Origin: an uncultured Methanomassiliicoccales archaeon
Lineage (GTDB): Archaea; Thermoplasmatota; Thermoplasmata; Methanomassiliicoccales; Methanomethylophilaceae
Direction of reading: 5' to 3'
Length of the DNA: 64,000 bases
Assembly (NCBI GenBank): GCA_959597175.1
Contig: CAUFXM010000002.1
Span: forward strand, 62,001-126,000
The notes beneath the pieces are model-generated. The model was not told where the DNA came from. It searched no databases and worked only from the letters and a program-made list of their open reading frames with translations. Shown here piece by piece: positions 58,353 through 64,000 of this stretch (position 1 is its first letter; every line of letters starts with the position of its first letter). Made by a program: the position numbers and the translations under genes.

Positions 58353-58958
58353 ATGGCCAAGACGATCACAGTCACAGGAATCGGACACTCGACGGCGGCT
58401 CCGGACGCCGTCATCATCACCGGCGAGTTCTCCGGGACGTTCCTCCAGTACGAGGATGCGGTGCGCGCCTCGGCGAACGCGGTCACCGCCCTGAGGAAGG
58501 TAATCGGTGAGGCCGGATTCGACATGGACGATCTGAAGACCACTCGTATCTCCGTGGACCCGGTCTACAGGAACGTTGACAACGACGTGAGGTTCCACGG
58601 CTACAGGTTCGTCCACGGGGTGTCCATACAGGTGGACACCGCCGACGACGGGGTCGGGAAGATCCTCGGGGCCATGGTGTCCTGCCAGGGTGCGCCCGAG
58701 TTCAGGATGAGGCACATCGTCAGCGACCCCTCCGAGGCGGAGTCCGAGGCGAGGAAGGACGCCGTGAGGGACGCCAAGCGCAAGGCCAAGGAACTGGCGG
58801 ACGCAGCCGGACTGAGGCTCGGGGAGATGACATCCATCACGTACGGCTGCTCCGAACCTGTGGCCATGCCGATGATGCGCGCCTCCATCGCGGTGGACAT
58901 GGTCCCGGCGGACATCGAGTTCACCGACCAGGTCACCATCCAGTGGGACCTCTTCTGA
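58353..58958 (+). CDS. SIMPL (DUF541) domain protein, second copy
   Basis: 201 aa. TITVTGIGHSTAAPDAVIIT, DDLKTTRISVDPVYRNVDND and DAVRDAKRKAKELADAAGLR are classic SIMPL motifs. It is a closer match to the family consensus than the copy at 21135. ATG 58353 preferred. Confidence 0.88.
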   Translation: MAKTITVTGIGHSTAAPDAVIITGEFSGTFLQYEDAVRASANAVTALRKVIGEAGFDMDDLKTTRISVDPVYRNVDNDVRFHGYRFVHGVSIQVDTADDGVGKILGAMVSCQGAPEFRMRHIVSDPSEAESEARKDAVRDAKRKAKELADAAGLRLGEMTSITYGCSEPVAMPMMRASIAVDMVPADIEFTDQVTIQWDLF

Positions 58959-58976
58959 CCGGCAGACCCAATCACG

Positions 58977-58992
58977 GGGCTACGTAGCCCCT
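58977..58992 (+). terminator. terminator hairpin after SIMPL gene
   Basis: GGGGCTA-CG-TAGCCCC, a perfect palindrome followed by TTCCC. Confidence 0.6.
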
Positions 58993-59032
58993 TCCCATGT
59001 TCCAGTGGAAACGGTGGGGGGTATGCCGTTGC

Positions 59033-59866
59033 TCAGGGGGACGAGTCCGGGATCCATTCGCCCTCGAACGTCTCGGCGTCCGAGACGAGAAGCTCGTCGC
59101 CCACATCCAGGGTCATGAGGTCATGACCTGCGATGGTCCTGACGCCGGTGGCGTCCCCCACCATCTTAGCTTCCTTCTCCGGTCCGCGCCTCAGTATCAC
59201 GACGCCCAGATGGATGAATATGGCCAGTTCCGGTCTCACCCTCTCGAGGAACGGGATGGCGTCGTCGGTGCACATGTGGTAGTTGATCCTGTTGCCTGAC
59301 GGTGTGGTGATTGGCAGCATCACAACCCTGGAGCCGACGTACTGGTCGGCGATGTCGTCCGAGTAGGAGGTGTCGCTCACATAGGACACGATGCCGTGGC
59401 CGGTGTGGAATCTGAACCCCACGTTGGTGGGGTCGCTGTGGTCTGCCCTGCAGATGTCCACCCTCATGCCATCGACGTCCAGCACGTCCCCGGGTTTGAA
59501 CTCGGTCACCGATGAGACGATCCCCTGGTGGTAGGATGAGATGCACGGCCCCAGGTTCCCGTTCCCGCTGATCACGGACTTGGACCCGTAGAGATGGCCC
59601 TTCTTCTCCCATCCCCCTCTGGACATTCCTTCAAGCACCGACTCCGCGTCGGAGTAGTGGTCCGGATGGCAATGGGAGATGATGAGGGACTCAGTCCTGG
59701 TGAGGTCGTACCTGATCCTGTGCATCTGGGTCAGCGCCCCCGGTCCCGGGTCCACATGCAGGAACCTCCCGTCGTGCTCGATGAGCATGCCGCCGGTGGA
59801 ACGGACCTGGTACATGGTGGTGTGCCTGCCGCCGCCGGTGCCCAGGAATGTTATACGGAAGCCCAT
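59033..59866 (-). CDS. MBL-fold metallo-hydrolase
   Basis: 277 aa. LGTGGGRHTTMYQ, the metal motif SHCHPDHYSDAES (~res 65) and later ADHSDPTNVG, YVSDTSYSDD are metallo-beta-lactamase ligands, resembling RNase Z-like and arylsulfatase-like hydrolases. Substrate unknown. Divergent from the deaminase gene. Confidence 0.88.
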   Translation of the reverse strand: MGFRITFLGTGGGRHTTMYQVRSTGGMLIEHDGRFLHVDPGPGALTQMHRIRYDLTRTESLIISHCHPDHYSDAESVLEGMSRGGWEKKGHLYGSKSVISGNGNLGPCISSYHQGIVSSVTEFKPGDVLDVDGMRVDICRADHSDPTNVGFRFHTGHGIVSYVSDTSYSDDIADQYVGSRVVMLPITTPSGNRINYHMCTDDAIPFLERVRPELAIFIHLGVVILRRGPEKEAKMVGDATGVRTIAGHDLMTLDVGDELLVSDAETFEGEWIPDSSP

Positions 59867-59971
59867 GGACCTCAGAAGGCCGAGCCAGTATATACCGAGG
59901 ACGTCCGGTCCGCCGGATTCTCCGACCGGGGCGGAGAAACCGTTATCTCCGTCGTTCCGGATGATGTGTCC

Positions 59972-61261
59972 ATGATAACAGCGATCCGCAACGCATGGAT
60001 AGTGACCCAGGACGAATCACGCCGCATCCTGAGAGGGGACGTGGTCGTCGACGGCGAGAGGATCGTCTCGGTGGGCCCGGAGTACAACGGCACCGCCGAC
60101 GTTGAGATAGACGCAACCGGCGACATCGTGATGCCCGGCATGATCAACACCCACACCCATGTTGCCATGTCCGTGATGAAGGGGGTCGTCGACGACCTTA
60201 CCTTCCCGGACTTCCTGGACAAGGTGTTCAGGATCGATTCGGACAGGACCGACGAGGACCTGGCCCTGGGGACCAAGCTGGGCTGCATGGAGATGATGCG
60301 TGGCGGAACCACCACGTTCATGGACCTGTACTACTCGGAGGACGTGATCGCCAAGGCCACCCAGGAGGCGGGCATCAGAGGGGTCCTCTGCTGGTGCGTC
60401 CTGGACGAGGACAAGACCACCCAGAAGGGCAGCCCCCTCCAGAACTGCAAGGATTTCCACGCCAGGTTCAAGGGCGAGCGCAAGATCGTCCCGGGTGTCG
60501 GGCTGCAGGGCGTCTACGTGTGCGGGGAGGAGACCTGCGTCGGGGCGAAGGAGTTCTCCGACGAGGTCGGTGCGCCCATGAACTTCCATCTCTCCGAGAC
60601 CCGCGGGGAGGTCAACGACCACAAGAGGAAGACGGGCATGCGCCCCGCCGAGTGGCTCTCGAACATCGGGGTGCTGGGGCCCAGAGGCGTGGCCGCCCAC
60701 TCCGCCTGGCTGACGCTGAGGGAGGTCAGGCTGATGGGGGAGGCAGGCATGTCCATCTCGTCCTGTCCCGTATCCAACATGAAGCTCGCCACAGGAGGGG
60801 TGGCTCCCGTCCCGGAGTTCCAGAAGTACGGGGTGAACGTGTCCATAGGTACGGACGGCAACACCACCAACAACACCCTGGACATGTTCTCGGAGATGAA
60901 GATTCTGGGACTGCTACAGAAGTCCAGCAGGTGGGACCCCACCGTCGCAACCGCGCAGGAGCTCCTGGACTTCGCCACGATCAACGGTGCGAAGGCAGTG
61001 GGCATGCAGGATTCCATCGGGTCCATCGAGCCCGGGAAGTACGCCGACATCGTCATCCTGGACGGAAAGGCCCCCAACCTGAGGCCGCTGGTGCCCGAGA
61101 ACATCGTGGCGAACATCGTCTACTCGGGGAACAGCCTGAACGTCAAGACCGTCCTCTGCCAGGGAGACACCGTCGTCAGGGACGGCGAGATCGCCACCCT
61201 GGACACCGAGGACGTCCTGACAGGAGCCGAGGATGCATGGCGCTCCCTCTGCATGAGATGA
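59972..61261 (+). CDS. dadD: 5'-deoxyadenosine deaminase/SAH deaminase-type amidohydrolase
   Basis: 429 aa. The metal site is VMPGMINTHTHVAM; CVGAKEFSDEVGAPMNFHLS carries another His; IGTDGNTTNNTLDMFSEMK has the catalytic Asp. Methanogen DadD deaminates 5'-deoxyadenosine (from radical SAM reactions), SAH and MTA. ATG 59972 preferred. PHP gene follows 4 nt later. Confidence 0.92.
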   Translation: MITAIRNAWIVTQDESRRILRGDVVVDGERIVSVGPEYNGTADVEIDATGDIVMPGMINTHTHVAMSVMKGVVDDLTFPDFLDKVFRIDSDRTDEDLALGTKLGCMEMMRGGTTTFMDLYYSEDVIAKATQEAGIRGVLCWCVLDEDKTTQKGSPLQNCKDFHARFKGERKIVPGVGLQGVYVCGEETCVGAKEFSDEVGAPMNFHLSETRGEVNDHKRKTGMRPAEWLSNIGVLGPRGVAAHSAWLTLREVRLMGEAGMSISSCPVSNMKLATGGVAPVPEFQKYGVNVSIGTDGNTTNNTLDMFSEMKILGLLQKSSRWDPTVATAQELLDFATINGAKAVGMQDSIGSIEPGKYADIVILDGKAPNLRPLVPENIVANIVYSGNSLNVKTVLCQGDTVVRDGEIATLDTEDVLTGAEDAWRSLCMR

Positions 61262-61265
61262 GCCG

Positions 61266-62210
61266 ATGAGGGCGGTCTTCAGGGAACCCGATTGGGAGTC
61301 GCTCGCCGACAGGGGCCTCATGGCTGTGGATATGCACTTCCACACCGACTGCTCGGACTCGTTCACCCATGTGGACTCGGCGATAGAGCTGGCCAGGGAG
61401 CGGAGCGTGGGGCTGGCGATCACCGACCACAATCTGATCACCTCCCTGGTGAGGATAAAGGGGCGGGACCTCGACGTCCCCGTGGTGCCGGGCATGGAGG
61501 TGAGTACCTCCGACGGCCCCCACATCCTAGTGTACTTCTACGACCAGAACGACCTGGAGCGCTTCTGGTACCGCTGCATCCGTCCGAGGCTCCAGGAGTG
61601 CCCCTGGCTCGCCCTAAGGGACTGCCCGACGGAGAAGCTCCTTGACATGCTCGACAGGGAGAACTGTGTGGTCTCCGGTGCGCATCCTATGGGGTACCTA
61701 GGTTCGAACAAGGGTGTGGAGGTCTGCATCCGTAAGGGATATCTGGATGAAGGCGTCGCACGTCGTCTGGACGCCTACGAGGTGATATGCAGTGGGATGA
61801 CCCGCGATTCGAACCTGGAGTCGCTGGCATCCGCCCGCAGGTACGGGATAGGATTCACCGGAGGCACGGACGGCCATATGCTCTCGGAGCTCGGGCGTGT
61901 CGTCACGGTCTCGGATGCCGGGGATGTGGATCGTTTCCTGGACGATGTGCGCGCCCATCGCGTCGATGTTATCGGGACGGAGAAGTCCGTGGGGAACAAG
62001 GTGGTCATGGCATCCGCATCGCTCACCCGCTTCATCATGCATTCGCCGTCCAGTCTGAAGGTCCAGACATTCCAAGCCGCGAAGTCCGCCGACCGCGGTG
62101 CCAGGAAGGCCGCCTACACGGTGAGGGACAGGACCTACGACCTGAAGGACACTGTCACCGGCGCGGCCTCGGAACTTGAGACGCGTCTCCGCGAGATCGG
62201 GAAGCGCTGA
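61266..62210 (+). CDS. PHP-domain metal-dependent phosphoesterase
   Basis: 314 aa. AVDMHFHTDCSDSFTHVDSA and GLAITDHNLI, GMEVSTSDGPHILVYF, SGAHPMG and GGTDGHMLSELG supply the PHP metal ligands. Soluble PHP proteins hydrolyse phosphoesters. It follows the deaminase closely. A C-terminal helical tail (res ~250-314) is extra. Confidence 0.88.
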   Translation: MRAVFREPDWESLADRGLMAVDMHFHTDCSDSFTHVDSAIELARERSVGLAITDHNLITSLVRIKGRDLDVPVVPGMEVSTSDGPHILVYFYDQNDLERFWYRCIRPRLQECPWLALRDCPTEKLLDMLDRENCVVSGAHPMGYLGSNKGVEVCIRKGYLDEGVARRLDAYEVICSGMTRDSNLESLASARRYGIGFTGGTDGHMLSELGRVVTVSDAGDVDRFLDDVRAHRVDVIGTEKSVGNKVVMASASLTRFIMHSPSSLKVQTFQAAKSADRGARKAAYTVRDRTYDLKDTVTGAASELETRLREIGKR

Positions 62211-62211
62211 C

Positions 62212-63969
62212 TCACTCATCGTCATTGTCCTGGTGGGTGTCGGGTTCATCGTGCCTGCCGGCTCTTCTCGCGCGCCCGAAGTAGAACACCAGCATTAGGG
62301 CGGCGGCTATCGCCAGCACGATGAGGTGCTGCCACCAGCCCATGTAGTTGGGCACCACTATGATGATCACGGCGTCGATTAGCAGCACCATCAGGTAGGT
62401 GTTGATGTTGAGGAACTTCTGATAGATCGCCCCGGGCTCGTCGGTCTTGCCCTCTCTCTTGGCGATATGGCGTGCACCCGTGATGATCATCTCGTCCAGG
62501 AACTTGACGTTGTTCACCAGATGGTAGATGGGTATCGACAACACGAGGAAGTTGACCACCAGTATCACTATCCCCCAGATTAGGGTGTCACCGCCGAAGC
62601 TGTCCACCAGCCATCCCACCGCCGGCTCGATGCCGAAGTAGAACACGATCTCGATGATGACGATGAGCAGGATGTTGATGTACGAGTGCGTCATGCTCCT
62701 GTGGAACGTCTTCTGGGAGCGCTTGGATGTGGCGGATATGCGGTCGTACATCCCGTCCCTGGCGCTGTTGAGGCTGCAGCACGCGTTGTAGATGGGCTTC
62801 GGGCACCTCATCACGCTCTTGTCCCATACCGGTGCGGCGTACTTGGTGATGAATGGCAGCAGTATCATGGACACCAGCGCCGCTCCGACGACCGACGTGT
62901 AGAACGCGTCGTCGACAGCGTTGTACTGATACGCCTCGGAGGCGATGATGAACGCGAATTCTCCCATGGCGACAAGGCCGGTGGCCGACAGGAACCCGTT
63001 GCGGGCGCTCTCGCCGCCCACCCAGTAGGCCAGGAACACCGTGGACACCTTGAGCACGGCGAATATGATGTAGATTATCAGCACCATGCCGATGTTGTCC
63101 ACCAGCGAGTTGACCGACACGTGCATCCCGATTTCTATGAAGAAGACAGCCATGAACAGGTCCTTCATGGGCTCCACCTTGTGGTTGATCTCCTTGCTCT
63201 TCCTGCTCGCCGCTATCATCATACCCATCAGGAACGCGCCGATGGCCATGGACAGCCCGATGTAGATGGAGAGCAGGGCCATGGTGAACGCCAGGCCTAC
63301 CGAGAACACCGTGAGGACCTCATCGGATACGTTGTCCGACACCCAGTTGATCATCCGTGGAATCAGTCTCAGACCGACGAGCAGGCTGACGGCCATGAAC
63401 ACGATGATGCTGATGAACATCACGATGATCTCGTTGACGTTCATGGTGGACCCTGCGATCAGGGGTGTGATCATGGACAGGATGATGACCTGTCCGATGT
63501 CCTCCATGATAGTTATGAGGACGAGCATCTCGATGTGTTCCTTGTCCAGACGGTTCTGCGATTTCAGGACGGCCATGACAACGGCTGTGCTGGAACCCGA
63601 GATGATCGCTCCCAGGCAGATGCACTGGACCATGTTGAATCCCAGGAGCATGCCTGCAGCGGCTCCTCCTAGGACCATGAGGGGCAGTTGTATCACTGCT
63701 ACCTCGATGGCGAACAGACCCTGCTTGCGGATCTTCTTCAGGTTGATCTCCAACCCTATGCAGAACATCAGCATGACCAGTCCGATGTCCGACAGGATCT
63801 CGATAACATCCAGGCTGTCCTGGCTGACGTCGATCAGATTGAAGATGATGATCCCGGCGACGATGTATCCTATGAGGGGCGGGAGCTTGATCTTGTTGAA
63901 GACTATCGAACAAACTGCTGCCAGCAGGATGAACATCGCCAATGTCGTCAGCAGCACAGTCTCATCCAA
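62212..63969 (-). CDS. Kef/CPA2-type cation:proton antiporter
   Basis: 585 aa, ~12 helices. KLPPLIGYIVAGIII, SDIGLVMLMFCIGLEINLKK, GAIISGSSTAVVMAVLKSQN and AFFIEIGMH-type FFIEIGMHVS are CPA2 motifs. No TrkA-N/RCK domain follows; instead two extra membrane segments and a charged tail. K+ or Na+ exchange against H+ is expected. Confidence 0.9.
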   Translation of the reverse strand: MDETVLLTTLAMFILLAAVCSIVFNKIKLPPLIGYIVAGIIIFNLIDVSQDSLDVIEILSDIGLVMLMFCIGLEINLKKIRKQGLFAIEVAVIQLPLMVLGGAAAGMLLGFNMVQCICLGAIISGSSTAVVMAVLKSQNRLDKEHIEMLVLITIMEDIGQVIILSMITPLIAGSTMNVNEIIVMFISIIVFMAVSLLVGLRLIPRMINWVSDNVSDEVLTVFSVGLAFTMALLSIYIGLSMAIGAFLMGMMIAASRKSKEINHKVEPMKDLFMAVFFIEIGMHVSVNSLVDNIGMVLIIYIIFAVLKVSTVFLAYWVGGESARNGFLSATGLVAMGEFAFIIASEAYQYNAVDDAFYTSVVGAALVSMILLPFITKYAAPVWDKSVMRCPKPIYNACCSLNSARDGMYDRISATSKRSQKTFHRSMTHSYINILLIVIIEIVFYFGIEPAVGWLVDSFGGDTLIWGIVILVVNFLVLSIPIYHLVNNVKFLDEMIITGARHIAKREGKTDEPGAIYQKFLNINTYLMVLLIDAVIIIVVPNYMGWWQHLIVLAIAAALMLVFYFGRARRAGRHDEPDTHQDNDDE

Positions 63970-64000
63970 TAGCCCACCCGCGTGATTAACCGCGTTTATG

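Noticed and set aside
1..64000. CRISPR arrays, insertion sequences, prophage
   Set aside because: No regularly spaced repeats, transposase or phage structural genes were seen; remnants at 26057 and 38985 are single decayed genes.

Overview
The window is archaeal and most probably from the Thermoplasmatota, close to the methylotrophic Methanomassiliicoccales. The evidence is an archaeal B-family polymerase, RadA and RadB, GGGP synthase, isopentenyl phosphate kinase, archaeal NAC, GatCAB, TATA boxes about 25-30 nt ahead of leaderless or short-leader genes, and a solitary 5S rRNA gene with its own promoter (rRNA genes are unlinked in this lineage). A methyltransferase-type corrinoid protein fits a methylotrophic methanogen. 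The DNA is GC-rich and nearly every gene ends in TGA; TAG is almost unused, as expected where UAG can encode pyrrolysine.

Layout. 1-4.1 kb: a MarR-family end, YchF GTPase and DNA polymerase B. 4.1-7.4 kb: a peptide-maturation cassette with a divergent HxlR regulator, a Cys-rich repeat peptide, a radical SAM/SPASM enzyme, an MDR oxidoreductase and a nitroreductase. 7.4-11.8 kb: MarC, an MFS transporter, AIM24-like and DUF5714 proteins, RadB. 11.9-14.7 kb: an isoprenoid operon (IPK, type 2 IPP isomerase, prenyl diphosphate synthase). 14.8-17.9 kb: 5S rRNA, DUF2188, HypC, NAC, AlaX, an Lrp regulator. 17.9-27.9 kb: a HipA-like gene interrupted by an in-frame TAG, a bacterial-type AspRS, a SIMPL protein, a micro-ORF with a structured leader, CbiX, GatCAB, a broken RecG-like gene, DUF2284, TPR. 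28.1-32.5 kb: two Amt-GlnK pairs flanking an orphan corrinoid protein. 32.6-33.1 kb: tRNA-Gly, two tRNA-Val genes and a likely unnamed ncRNA. 33.5-37.9 kb: an atypical ALDH, then an operon of an ACT protein, CdhD-like and CdhE-like proteins and a cluster-less radical-SAM-fold protein. 38-47 kb: small zinc proteins, tRNA-Leu beside a low-GC island, a membrane AlbA_2 protein, PPC and ABC-class ATPase genes, GGGP synthase, tRNA G10 methyltransferase, RadA. 47.6-53.6 kb: a DAP-pathway lysine operon (Lrp regulator, dapA, lysC, lysA, dapF, DapL-type aminotransferase; dapB absent). 53.7-64 kb: MscS channel, prepilin peptidase, AmrS, ThiL, SIMPL, MBL hydrolase, deoxyadenosine deaminase, PHP protein, Kef-type antiporter.

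The two regions most worth attention are the peptide/radical SAM/oxidoreductase cassette at 4.1-7.4 kb, which is built like a RiPP-derived redox cofactor system, and the operon at 34.9-37.9 kb, which holds short homologues of the two corrinoid iron-sulfur protein subunits of acetyl-CoA decarbonylase/synthase with a radical-SAM-fold protein that has lost its cluster cysteines. Several genes carry apparent single-base homopolymer deletions, so a few oddities may be assembly errors.
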